DNA from: an uncultured Clostridia bacterium
Lineage (GTDB): Bacteria; Bacillota; Clostridia; Oscillospirales; JAAYOS01
Assembly: GCA_947593925.1 (NCBI GenBank)
Contig: CANQDU010000004.1
Span: forward strand, 1 to 49,833
Direction: 5' to 3'
Length of the DNA stretch: 49,833 bases
Shown: positions 7,432 to 16,125 of the stretch, piece by piece
Layout of the letters: each line of letters begins with the position of its first letter
Position numbering within the stretch: position 1 is the stretch's first letter
Notes under the pieces: generated by a model
Database searches by the model: none
Told to the model about the DNA's origin: nothing
Seen by the model: the letters and a program-made list of their open reading frames with translations, nothing else
Made by a program: the position numbers and the translations under genes

Positions 7432-9380
7432 AAATGCCCCTCCTCAATCCTGGCGATATTCTTCTCATCGTTGCTCACAATTGTCCACACTCTACCAATG
7501 TTTTCCTCCGAAAATACCTCATGCAAATCATCCTTGGAAAACAGGATTACCTGTGGGGCAAACTCTGGAATCATATTCACTACATTTTGCCGTTGGTCTG
7601 GGTCGAGTTTAGAGAATGGACCATCCAACACAAGGGGGTACTCCTTCGAGGCGAGGTGCTTCTCGCTTCGAAGCATTTTCAGAATGCCACCAATATACGC
7701 AAAAGACACCACGGCGAACTGCCCCTCGGACTTGGATTCATCGTTGAAACTGTCTGTTACCCGCACCGCAAACTCAGGACTGACAGTCACTTTTCTACGG
7801 CTGGTTAACATACTGTCAATTAGGCTTTGAATGTTCTCCTCCAGACGGTGGCTGTAGGAAACAGACTCATCGTCCAGCTTCTTACGGAAGTATGCGGCAA
7901 CCTCCTCCATAATTCTAATCTTGCGATTCACTTTCTCGGTGGCTTTGTTCTCTTCTGTGGCGTCATCGAAGTCGCGCATCTGCTTTTTGAGGTAGATCTC
8001 AAGCTTTCTCTGGTTCGTGCCAATCTCTCCAATGTGAGTATCGAGTTCGGAAATTTCCTGCTCTGCTTTCTGCCTCGCCACAATCAAATCTTCAATGTCG
8101 GGACTCTTCTTCTCAGCTTCATCTAACTCGTGGATTTGCTCATCACACTTCTCGGCCTGTTCGTTATTCGCAAGCACCGTCATGATGCTATCCTCAATTC
8201 CGCTCTTGTCGTATCCCCGCCCCCACATTTTTGCAGTTTTTGAAAAATCTTGGTACAGGCTGGTGTAGGAGCGCGGAGGCATCATATCGAGATAAGCACT
8301 GATATGCTGCCGCTCTGCATCGCACAACGGATTGCCACAGATGCAATGCGTTGTGGTCGAGTCTGTGAGGTAAGCAATCAATTTCTTCGAGATTCCACTT
8401 GGCAAACGATTCTTTTCAATTCTCAAGTGAATTTTTTGTTTTGCGTCCTGCACAGCCTTGGAAATAAGAAGCTGTGGAAACATCTCGGAAATTTGATCTC
8501 CAAAGTGGGCTTGGGCATCGGTAGCATTCTTTAAAAACACATCGCGTTGGGCCTTTAGGGTCTTCCGCTGCCTTTCATAATCTGCCTTGGACTTAAATCC
8601 ACCAATTTGTTCAGATACAGACACAAGAACATTTTGACATTCCGCTTTCCGTTTTTGTTCAGATTCTAAATCCCGTCCGAGGCGCTCCAACCGTGTCTGC
8701 GCACCCTCGATGTTGGTCTTGATGGCCGCAATCTGGCTCCCACTCGAAATTGTACCTTTACTGAGATAAAGCTTGCCCAACACAGTGGTCTTCAGTTTTG
8801 TTTCGCCTACGTGGTTGATTGCTGCTTCAAGAACGTCCAGGTCAAACATGGAATACAGCGCCTTGCGGAGTTTCCCGGCCGAGTCCTTACCCTTTACGCG
8901 GAGATCAGCAATCATACTCTCACCGTCGAAGAAGAAGTAGTCCGAAAGTCCAGAGGGGAGCAGCTTCTCAATGATTTCCTTTGGACGGTCCATCCTCCGC
9001 CAGTTGAAATCCTCATCCATCTTGTTGAGTGAAAAGTCTTCTGCAATCTTCTCGGAATCGGCTAACCCCTTTCGGTAGGTATAAGTCCGGCGAAGTGAAT
9101 ATTTTGCGTTATCGTGCTCAAAATCGATACCACCCATCACCTGGAAAGTATCGCCAAAGGAGCGTTCACTTTCATATTGCAGATTATACAGGCGGTCTGT
9201 TGTGGTCTTATTAAAGTGGACTTGCCCATAGAAAATCCACTGAAAAAGCTGGTGCAGGGTTGTCTTGCCGTCACCATTTTTTCCGTAGATAATCGTAACC
9301 TTACCGTCAGTGGAGCAGCGAATCTCTCCGTGTTCCATAAAGTTACGGAAATTTTCAAATTCTATTTTACTGATTTTCAT
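7422..9380 (-). CDS. DndD-like SMC/Rad50-type ATPase with CxCx4C zinc-hook-like motif
   Basis: This 652-residue ATPase has Walker A GKNGDGKT (33-40), a YFFFDGE motif (148-154), coiled-coil arms, a cysteine cluster CICGNPLC (346-353) in the middle like the zinc hook of Rad50-type proteins, and a Walker B-like LVLDGPFSKLD near the C-terminus. YFFFDGE and the overall layout are shared with DndD at 1465-3552, so it is probably a DndD paralogue used by the effector half of the locus. It overlaps the 52-residue gene upstream by 14 bases and the 166-residue gene downstream by 10. Its exact role is unknown. Confidence 0.8.
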   Translation of the reverse strand: MKISKIEFENFRNFMEHGEIRCSTDGKVTIIYGKNGDGKTTLHQLFQWIFYGQVHFNKTTTDRLYNLQYESERSFGDTFQVMGGIDFEHDNAKYSLRRTYTYRKGLADSEKIAEDFSLNKMDEDFNWRRMDRPKEIIEKLLPSGLSDYFFFDGESMIADLRVKGKDSAGKLRKALYSMFDLDVLEAAINHVGETKLKTTVLGKLYLSKGTISSGSQIAAIKTNIEGAQTRLERLGRDLESEQKRKAECQNVLVSVSEQIGGFKSKADYERQRKTLKAQRDVFLKNATDAQAHFGDQISEMFPQLLISKAVQDAKQKIHLRIEKNRLPSGISKKLIAYLTDSTTTHCICGNPLCDAERQHISAYLDMMPPRSYTSLYQDFSKTAKMWGRGYDKSGIEDSIMTVLANNEQAEKCDEQIHELDEAEKKSPDIEDLIVARQKAEQEISELDTHIGEIGTNQRKLEIYLKKQMRDFDDATEENKATEKVNRKIRIMEEVAAYFRKKLDDESVSYSHRLEENIQSLIDSMLTSRRKVTVSPEFAVRVTDSFNDESKSEGQFAVVSFAYIGGILKMLRSEKHLASKEYPLVLDGPFSKLDPDQRQNVVNMIPEFAPQVILFSKDDLHEVFSEENIGRVWTIVSNDEKNIARIEEGHLWN

Positions 9381-9525
9381 CGGAAGTTACACGCTCCAAT
9401 TCATCTAAAATTGCCTTTACCACGTCGTTCCTTGATTGGTCCACCGAGAGCTTGTTCACCTGAAGCTGTCGCTCTTTTTCCTCGATAAAGCCAATCATTT
9501 TGCTTATAATCTCAGACTCATTCAT
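9367..9525 (-). CDS. Small acidic helical protein (52 residues) overlapping both neighbours
   Basis: An ATG at 9525 lies within the last codons of the helicase gene (8-base overlap, the two reading frames sharing ATGAATGA), and the stop lies 14 bases inside the start of the ATPase gene. The product is 52 residues, charged and predicted helical, with no motif I know. The coupling on both sides and the lack of any gap argue for a real gene. It may be a subunit or assembly factor for the helicase or ATPase. Confidence 0.6.
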   Translation of the reverse strand: MNESEIISKMIGFIEEKERQLQVNKLSVDQSRNDVVKAILDELERVTSDENQ

Positions 9526-11569
9526 CAATCGTATCCTCCACATCTTCGTAATCATAAACATCGATATCCTCGATGCATAGGTCATATCTTGTCAGATAGG
9601 ACTTCAACTCAGCCTCCAGCTCGCTCCAGTTCAGAGCCAATTTCGCATATTCATAAAAGCGGCGAAATTCAATTTTTGCCCAACCTTTCATATCTTGTGA
9701 GGGGAGAACAATCACATCGTAAATCTTGGCAAATTTCTTATCAGCATATGTACGGAGAATTCTGCCCCTCCGTTGAACAAATTCTCGGTAGTCATCGTTG
9801 CTGGACAAAATCAGGGCGCTCTTGATAGACGGAATATTGATACCTTCATCCAGGCAACGGATGGCAGCCAGAGCAGAGATTTCACCGTTGTTAAAGGCGC
9901 TAACCAATTCCATCCGGTCTACCATATTTTCTTTTGCGGTGAACTGGCTAGATTTGAAGCCATGAGCATTCAGCACACGTTTAATAGACTGGATATGGCG
10001 AAGTTCTTCTCCAGTATTGTTGTCATACAGCTTGCCATCTCCGCAGTAGACAACAAAATGGTCACGCTCTTTAATCTGATTCACAATCTCGTCAATGTGA
10101 TTTTGCTTTTCTTTGGCCATGGAGATGACTCTTAGCCGATTGCGTAAGGATTTCACTAGAAGATCCGGGTTAATGCATTTATTGTTCTTGAAGCAGGATA
10201 AAATTTTCTGAGTATGGTATCTGAATTTACCCTCTTCGTCCTCAGTGGCCTCCACAAATATCGGATAGTAGTAATATGAAACCAAAAAGCCGCGTTCCAG
10301 AGCTACTTCAATCGGCAAATTAAAAACCTGTCCTCCGAACCATGCCATGAGTTCCTGACCTTTCTGTGCAGATGACCCGCTGTGCGGCGTGGCACTAAGG
10401 CCTAACAAATACTGGAACGTGTCTTTGAGGGAGTCCGGGCGGTCTGTGAACCGATGAGATTCATCCACAATCAATAGCTTTTCATCCGCAGATTTCTTAA
10501 TCGCTGCCATAAAACGGGGCATCTTGAACGACGCAATTGTGGAAATGATAATGATTTGGTGTTCAGGGTTGTAGCGCTTGCGGATGATCTCCTGCGAAAT
10601 TTGTTGCTCCCATGTTGGATTTTCCGAGGACACCATCACAATTTTCGCCGTTGGGAACGTCTTTACAATATCATCTGCCCATTGTCGCACCAAATGTTTA
10701 TATGGAGCGCAGATTACAATCATAGCTGGATGATGCTCCAACAGCCGTTTTGCCGAGTAAATCGCCGTCCACGTCTTGCCGGTACCGGTGGCCATAATGT
10801 AGAATCCATGGTACTGATTTGCTACCCATGCGGCAATAGCTTCCTCCTGGTAATCTCGGAGTTTTATCGGCTCAGGCTCTGCGGCTCCTCCGCTAATCTT
10901 GCGATTATCAATTATCCTCAAAATCTGTTGTTTTGCCGACTCCTTATAGCCATATACCTTGATGTAAGGATTCGTGTCATTCCAAATGGCATCAAACTCG
11001 CGTCTCTCATCGACAATACTAGCTTGCTCTGGAACTATCCAGCTTTTCGCCACCCGAATCTTTTCATAATTATCCTGATACCCATTGATGCTGGAGTTGG
11101 CAGAGCCGAAAAATGCAACCACATTGCCATCGAAATCTTCCAAAATACCGAACTTGTCGTGGTACATACCCGCAGAATTGGTCACCGCGATTTTGATATC
11201 CAGCGTACCATTAGCAATCAAGGAGACAAGGAGTTTCAGCAGTTCATCATTTAAGTCCTCCATCGCCGCAGTGAAATCCCTGGTAAATGCAGCGCTAATG
11301 ATTTTCTCTCGCTGCTCATAGCCGAGGTTGATTGCCCTGACGTCCTGCTCACTGAGCTGTGGGCTAGCAACCAGTTCAATTTTTCCGCCTTTCCGGGCCA
11401 TTGTCACAATTCCATCAACAATCGGTGCCAGCACGCTGGATGAGAAAAATCCGACGCTGCGTTGGTACAACTTTGCCTGTTTTAGGGCCGGCACCAGAAA
11501 GGACTTCGCGATGTTCTCTTCTCCAAAACTAATATAGCTCAATTTAATATCTAAATCTGTGAAGTTCAT
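9518..11569 (-). CDS. PLD-family nuclease fused to DEAD/DEAH-like SF2 helicase
   Basis: This 683-residue protein has an N-terminal phospholipase D-like domain with one HxK site (YHDKFG, 136-141) followed by GSANSS (155-160), and then an SF2 helicase with ATGTGKT (260-266), DESH (369-372) and motif VI QRRGRILR. Fusions of this kind occur in several anti-phage systems and in type III-like restriction enzymes. It probably translocates on DNA and may nick it. The ATG at 11569 was chosen because GGGAG lies 7 bases upstream; an earlier in-frame ATG has no such site. It sits 27 bases after the sigma-like gene and overlaps the 52-residue gene. Confidence 0.85.
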   Translation of the reverse strand: MNFTDLDIKLSYISFGEENIAKSFLVPALKQAKLYQRSVGFFSSSVLAPIVDGIVTMARKGGKIELVASPQLSEQDVRAINLGYEQREKIISAAFTRDFTAAMEDLNDELLKLLVSLIANGTLDIKIAVTNSAGMYHDKFGILEDFDGNVVAFFGSANSSINGYQDNYEKIRVAKSWIVPEQASIVDERREFDAIWNDTNPYIKVYGYKESAKQQILRIIDNRKISGGAAEPEPIKLRDYQEEAIAAWVANQYHGFYIMATGTGKTWTAIYSAKRLLEHHPAMIVICAPYKHLVRQWADDIVKTFPTAKIVMVSSENPTWEQQISQEIIRKRYNPEHQIIIISTIASFKMPRFMAAIKKSADEKLLIVDESHRFTDRPDSLKDTFQYLLGLSATPHSGSSAQKGQELMAWFGGQVFNLPIEVALERGFLVSYYYYPIFVEATEDEEGKFRYHTQKILSCFKNNKCINPDLLVKSLRNRLRVISMAKEKQNHIDEIVNQIKERDHFVVYCGDGKLYDNNTGEELRHIQSIKRVLNAHGFKSSQFTAKENMVDRMELVSAFNNGEISALAAIRCLDEGINIPSIKSALILSSNDDYREFVQRRGRILRTYADKKFAKIYDVIVLPSQDMKGWAKIEFRRFYEYAKLALNWSELEAELKSYLTRYDLCIEDIDVYDYEDVEDTIDE

Positions 11570-11596
11570 GATATCACTCCCATGCACAACCACGCA

Positions 11597-14233
11597 TTAT
11601 AGGTTGTTTCCCTCTAGTTCAATGAGATCCGCAATCAGATCATCAATATTATCCAAATCATCAATCTGAACGTTCTCAACCGGCATCTCCTTAAACGCAT
11701 CAGCTTCCATTTTACCTTGTGGAGCAATCAAAGGCACAGCCATCCGCAGTTGGTTGGAGGATGTTGCAACTGTCAGCATTCGTCCCCACTTGTTGAGAGC
11801 ACTGTAAATCAGCCACTCGGTCCAAGGCATTGCAATCCGTGGCAATCGGTGCCAGCACATGATCTGCGAAATAGGCTGTGTGCAACTGACTTCCGCCGCA
11901 ACAATCTCTTCCATCTCTTGTGCGATAGATTCGGTGATGCCCGTGCTCTCAATGGAGACCATTGTGTATTTGTCCCGCCAGAAGAAGCAGTCGTTACAAG
12001 CATTCACATAATCGAGCATGCTCTGAATTTGAAGTCGGTGTTCTTTACAGAATTCCTTTATATCAGAAATCGCAAATTCATCCCCGCTATAAATCAGGTC
12101 ATGCAGACGCTCGCCGAAACGGCCTATCTCTACTCCTAGTTCTGCTATGTATGGCCTCGAAAACTGGAAGGTGTCTCTGAATAGGTATTCCAGAATGCTA
12201 AATGCACTAAACGGGTACATTGCGGCATTTCGGGAAAACACCGCGGGCATCTTTCGTTGGATTGCCTCGTAAACCTCTGCCCCGTGGTGTGCTTTGTGGT
12301 CAGACACAATTTCGATAAGGATGCGCCGCAAATCCCATTGTTCTTTGCTTGAAATAGCCAAGCGACTGGAATGAAGGTATGCGCCAAAGTAGTTCAGCAC
12401 ATCTGGGTCACTCACTGAAAAGTTGATAACAATTTCCGTAATTCCAGGGAATGCGTTCTTGATTTGCTGCTTCTGCACAGGGTATTCAGATTTTTTGATA
12501 AAGTTCACTACAGAAGCATAGAGGGATGTAGTCTCTGCATCCTTGGAGATGTAGTCCCGCCTAAAGTAATACTTATCTGAACAAAGCTCACGTAAAATCC
12601 CCTGGAGATAATACTTGTTGAATACCCCCTCTTCGTTTAACTCATGCTCAAACACATCATAGATGGAATTCGTTAGAAAGATTTTCTGGTCACTTTCATC
12701 TATATATTGCAAAATGTGGTCAGCGAGGTCATTGGAAATATATTTTTCCCGTTTAGGCATATACATTCCCCGTCCACAGAGGATGCAAATACTAGCAATC
12801 CTAGCCGTCAGGGCGCGGTCGTTTTTCGGCATACCCACATCGCCGAATTCATCTGTAACTTTCCTGCGGAATTCTCGAAGCTCGTCAGGATCATATGCCC
12901 TAATCCCGTCAGAATAATGCTTCTCCAGGACGGCTTTATAAATCTTAGCAAGAGACAGACGAGTGCGATGATATACATCGCCCGTCAGGCGATAAGCTTC
13001 CAGGAAAGCTCTCTGGAGAATGTCCATTGGGATATCGCCATCTTCGTTTGCTTCATCTAGGACGTTTGAAAGCTGATTAACATTTACGATGTCTGGCAGC
13101 CTATCGATAGTAGTATGCACACGCTCCTGGAGCGAGTCATCTCCGATGATGAAGATATCTAGTTGCTCGTCATACGTATAGTGCGTGTTTTCATAGTTGC
13201 GGAGGAAATAAAGCAGTTCCGTGACATTTGTTTTGCAGTAATCTTCAATGTCATTTGCGGATACCGAGGATACACCGTTCTTTTCTGCGGAAATCTTTGA
13301 AATCAGCCGCATACTACCGTAATAGCGTGCGAACTCGCGTCTGGCCTTTGTTTCAATCTGACGTACCCGCTCGCGAGTGATTCCAAAAGCGTCCCCAACC
13401 TGCGCCAACGTTTTCTTTCTGGCCCTCATCTGAATTATGTCTTCCATCCGTTTGACAGAGAAGATTGAAAGAAAGAACTTTTTCACTTCAGCTTCTAGGT
13501 CGAACGTACACCACTTGAGGAATTCTTTGAGCAGAGCAAGCTTCTGGGAATCATCGGGCAGGGAAATGTTTATAAGGTCATCAATCGAGCAGGTTTCCGA
13601 GGGACATAAGGACAGAAGTGCCCTCCGCTTGTAAGCATCAGATGTGAAAGCAACAATATAGCTTGAAGCTTTATTGTGCCGCCTAGCATGAGGAATTTCT
13701 GTAATCGCATTTCTGAGCAGAGCACGCTCTTCTGTGTCTCGGCAGAAATCATCAAGCATCAAGATAACCGTGGCAATTTTCTCTGGAGCAAGACAGCATT
13801 CAAGAGCCAAGTTTTCTCCCAGCATCTCATAACCAGTTCGGTATTCGGATAATGCTTGAGTCTCTTCCTGTGAAAGTTCCATACCTTCCGCAAAAGAAAA
13901 GTCTCCTAAAGCGATAGATTCAGCGTAGTTTAGAATTAATAGTGGTTTAGTATTTGACTTGAGTTTGCGATGTTCGCTTTTATGTAAGGGATTTTTGGGA
14001 AGAGAGCTTAACCTCCCTACTACATCGTCCATACAGTTACGTCCAAAACTTCTGAACCTCATTAGTGTTTCCGGCTTAAGCTTCAGTATATCAGATATTG
14101 TGAAGATATCATTACGCTTTAATATGTGGACCACCCGAATAGAGAAAGGCAATGCGGTCACTGCCATATCCGCATAGTTTTCTGGCGTCAGTCCAAGCTG
14201 CTCACAAAGAGGGATGCCGCTGACTATATCCAT
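11597..14233 (-). CDS. Large DNA-binding protein with alpha-CTD-like and sigma-region-4-like motifs, first gene of the Dnd-associated operon
   Basis: This 878-residue protein begins with a helix-hairpin-helix region resembling the C-terminal domain of RNA polymerase alpha (IRVVHILKRNDIFTISDILK, about residues 35-80). Near residue 280 it has a sigma-70 region 4-type helix-turn-helix (KTLAQVGDAFGITRERVRQI). The remaining 550 residues are helical and have no motif I recognise. It looks like a transcription-machinery mimic or DNA-recognition subunit and not a true sigma factor, because region 2 is missing. I use the ATG at 14233, which has GAAGG 9 bases upstream; a TTG ten codons earlier is in frame. 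The gene leads the effector operon. Confidence 0.75.
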   Translation of the reverse strand: MDIVSGIPLCEQLGLTPENYADMAVTALPFSIRVVHILKRNDIFTISDILKLKPETLMRFRSFGRNCMDDVVGRLSSLPKNPLHKSEHRKLKSNTKPLLILNYAESIALGDFSFAEGMELSQEETQALSEYRTGYEMLGENLALECCLAPEKIATVILMLDDFCRDTEERALLRNAITEIPHARRHNKASSYIVAFTSDAYKRRALLSLCPSETCSIDDLINISLPDDSQKLALLKEFLKWCTFDLEAEVKKFFLSIFSVKRMEDIIQMRARKKTLAQVGDAFGITRERVRQIETKARREFARYYGSMRLISKISAEKNGVSSVSANDIEDYCKTNVTELLYFLRNYENTHYTYDEQLDIFIIGDDSLQERVHTTIDRLPDIVNVNQLSNVLDEANEDGDIPMDILQRAFLEAYRLTGDVYHRTRLSLAKIYKAVLEKHYSDGIRAYDPDELREFRRKVTDEFGDVGMPKNDRALTARIASICILCGRGMYMPKREKYISNDLADHILQYIDESDQKIFLTNSIYDVFEHELNEEGVFNKYYLQGILRELCSDKYYFRRDYISKDAETTSLYASVVNFIKKSEYPVQKQQIKNAFPGITEIVINFSVSDPDVLNYFGAYLHSSRLAISSKEQWDLRRILIEIVSDHKAHHGAEVYEAIQRKMPAVFSRNAAMYPFSAFSILEYLFRDTFQFSRPYIAELGVEIGRFGERLHDLIYSGDEFAISDIKEFCKEHRLQIQSMLDYVNACNDCFFWRDKYTMVSIESTGITESIAQEMEEIVAAEVSCTQPISQIMCWHRLPRIAMPWTEWLIYSALNKWGRMLTVATSSNQLRMAVPLIAPQGKMEADAFKEMPVENVQIDDLDNIDDLIADLIELEGNNL

Positions 14234-14311
14234 ATCATCCACACCTTCTTTGATTACAATCAAGGGATATACTCTATAATGTCGAAAAAATCATTAAAAG
14301 CTTTATTTTAA

Positions 14312-14364
14312 ATTCTATCACACTAGCTTAAAATACTCAAGAGTTCTTCGCAAATTCATGCGAA
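14312..14364 (-). promoter_or_regulatory. Candidate promoter of the effector operon with an upstream inverted repeat
   Basis: On the minus strand TTGAGT (14340-14335) and TAGAAT (14317-14312) are 17 bases apart and about 80 bases upstream of the sigma-like gene. A short inverted repeat TTCGCA-N6-TGCGAA (14347-14364) sits directly upstream of the -35 and could bind a regulator. The rest of the gene-free stretch 14264-14533 is AT-rich and shows no other clear signal apart from a weak imperfect hairpin around 14430-14460. The composition change at its right end marks a probable cargo boundary. Confidence 0.5.
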
Positions 14365-14533
14365 ATATAGACTTTGATCTAATCAACAATTTCTTTGATA
14401 ATCAACCCGATATAGGACAATAAGGACGCGATGCGATTTGATTGCATCTATGTGCATTTTTTCGGTGTAAAACGCTAATTATTCTTCATTAGTAGTCGAA
14501 CTGTTGCACGATGTCTGTGATTAGGCATAATAT

Positions 14534-15862
14534 TCATCCGATTATCTTCCCGATAAGCCTCTCCGTCTGGTCCGCCATGAACAGCGGGATGTTCAGCACG
14601 TCGCCGTCGAGCTTCAGGTTGTCCAGCGAGAAGCGGATGCGGAGCTTGACCTCCTCCGGGAACAGATCCTTGAACTTCCGCAGGCTCCTGCTTGCGGTGT
14701 TTGACTCGGACTTGACCTCCACCGGGAAGACATCGTTCTCCCGCTGAATGAGGAAATCCACCTCATACGGCGGGTTGTTCTGACTCCAATATCGCGGCAG
14801 GACCTCGAACTGCGTGACGAGCGTTTGCAGCACATAGTTTTCGGTGAGTGCGCCCTTGAACTCGGTAAAGAGCCGGTTCCCCTCTCCGAACGCCGTGGGC
14901 GCGAGCTGAGCCAGACGGCGCAGGAGTCCGACGTCCGCTAGGTAAATCTTGAATGCCGACAGGTCGTCGTAGGCGGACACGGGCAGCCGAGGCGCCGTGC
15001 TGCGGTAGACCTTGTGTACCAAGCGTGCGTCCACCAGCCATTGAAGGGCGTCCTCATACTCCCGGGCCCGCGCGCCCTCTTTGACGACCTTGTAGATGAA
15101 CTTCTTGTTTTCCCGCGCGAGCTGCGACGGGATCGACTTCCATATCATCGAAATTTTCGGGAATTCCTTCACGTCCGGGTGCTTGGCAAAGTCGCGCTCG
15201 TAGGCTCCGATGATGCCGGATAGCGACTCCTGCATAGCCTCCACGTCCCGCTCCTGAGTCCACATCAGCACCGGCTCTGGCATTCCGCCGGTGACGTAGT
15301 ACATCTTGAGCTTCTCCGTCAGCGGATTGAAAAAGGCGTCCGGGATGGGCTCGATGACATCCACGCCGTTCAGGTACTCCGCGAGGTTCCCGTCGCCGTT
15401 CGCCATCAGAAATTCCGTGAAGGTCATGGGGTCTATCTGCATGAAGTTGACCTTCCCCACCGGAAAGGACGACGGCTTCGCGAGCGCTATTCCGAGCAGC
15501 GACCCGGCGCAGGCGATGTGGTACTGCGGCGCGTTCTCGCAGAAATATTTCATGGAGTTTATGACGTTCGGACAGTCCTGCACCTCGTCGAAGATGATAA
15601 GCGTCTTTTCGGGCAGGATGCGCTGACCGCTCGCCAGCATGAGGTTCTGCAGGATGCGGTCCACGTCCTTGGTGGTCTCGAAGAACTGGCGGTACTCCTC
15701 GTGCTCGTCGAAGTTGAAGTAGGCGGTGTTCTCGTAGTACCGGCGGCCGAACTCCCGGAGCGCCCAGGTCTTCCCTACCTGCCGCACGCCCTTCAAAATC
15801 AGGGGCTTGCGGTGCTTGGAGTTCTTCCACTTCAACAGGTCTTTCATTATCAGTCGTTCCAT
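14534..15862 (-). CDS. AAA ATPase with C-terminal DUF4143
   Basis: This 442-residue protein belongs to the common AAA_14/DUF4143 family. It has Walker A GVRQVGKT near the N-terminus, Walker B LIIFDEVQD, a sensor-type AGSLLG segment, and a C-terminal DUF4143 domain with a PD-(D/E)XK-like site (EVDFLIQ...FPVEVK). These ATPases are widespread, often in genomic islands, and their function is unknown; toxin-like or defence roles have been proposed. The ATG at 15862 has GAGG about 6 bases upstream. The gene is GC-rich compared with the defence block on its left and has its own promoter and repeats. Confidence 0.85.
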   Translation of the reverse strand: MERLIMKDLLKWKNSKHRKPLILKGVRQVGKTWALREFGRRYYENTAYFNFDEHEEYRQFFETTKDVDRILQNLMLASGQRILPEKTLIIFDEVQDCPNVINSMKYFCENAPQYHIACAGSLLGIALAKPSSFPVGKVNFMQIDPMTFTEFLMANGDGNLAEYLNGVDVIEPIPDAFFNPLTEKLKMYYVTGGMPEPVLMWTQERDVEAMQESLSGIIGAYERDFAKHPDVKEFPKISMIWKSIPSQLARENKKFIYKVVKEGARAREYEDALQWLVDARLVHKVYRSTAPRLPVSAYDDLSAFKIYLADVGLLRRLAQLAPTAFGEGNRLFTEFKGALTENYVLQTLVTQFEVLPRYWSQNNPPYEVDFLIQRENDVFPVEVKSESNTASRSLRKFKDLFPEEVKLRIRFSLDNLKLDGDVLNIPLFMADQTERLIGKIIG

Positions 15863-15872
15863 AAATACCTCA

Positions 15873-15946
15873 TCACACTTTTATATATGTCTTGGCGTTG
15901 ATTTCTCACACTTTTATATTATACTCCGAGGTACAGGAAGATGCAA
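15873..15946 (-). promoter_or_regulatory. Promoter of the AAA/DUF4143 gene with two direct operator-like repeats
   Basis: TTGCAT (15946-15941) and TATAAT (15923-15918) are separated by 17 bases on the minus strand. The 14-base sequence TCACACTTTTATAT (plus-strand reading) occurs twice, at 15873-15886 and 15906-15919, 33 bases apart. One copy overlaps the -10 and start region and the other ends next to the ribosome-binding site. The spacing of about three helical turns fits cooperative binding of a repressor, possibly the gene product itself; that is inference. Confidence 0.6.
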
Positions 15947-16021
15947 GGGCAGTCTCAAAATATTTTCACCTTCGCAGCGACTGTTGCAAAATTTTATCTG
16001 ATAAACAATCATAACAGACAC

Positions 16022-16063
16022 TTGACATTCCACAATTACCCTGTATAATAGAACATAAGTTCT
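16022..16063 (+). promoter_or_regulatory. Promoter of the sigma-like element gene
   Basis: TTGACA (16022-16027) and TATAAT (16044-16049) are 16 bases apart. An inverted repeat AGAAC-ATAA-GTTCT (16050-16063) begins right after the -10 at the expected transcription start and may be an operator. The gene starts about 65 bases downstream. Confidence 0.65.
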
Positions 16064-16125
16064 GTTTTCTGCGTTCTCCTGACTTCCGATTTACATAACA
16101 AACCGTAAATCGGGAGGTCGCCGCA

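Noticed and set aside
1085..14233. Search for dndA and dndFGH in the defence block
   Set aside because: No cysteine desulfurase motif and no proteins of the expected DndF/G/H sizes and motifs are encoded; every gene in the block is accounted for.
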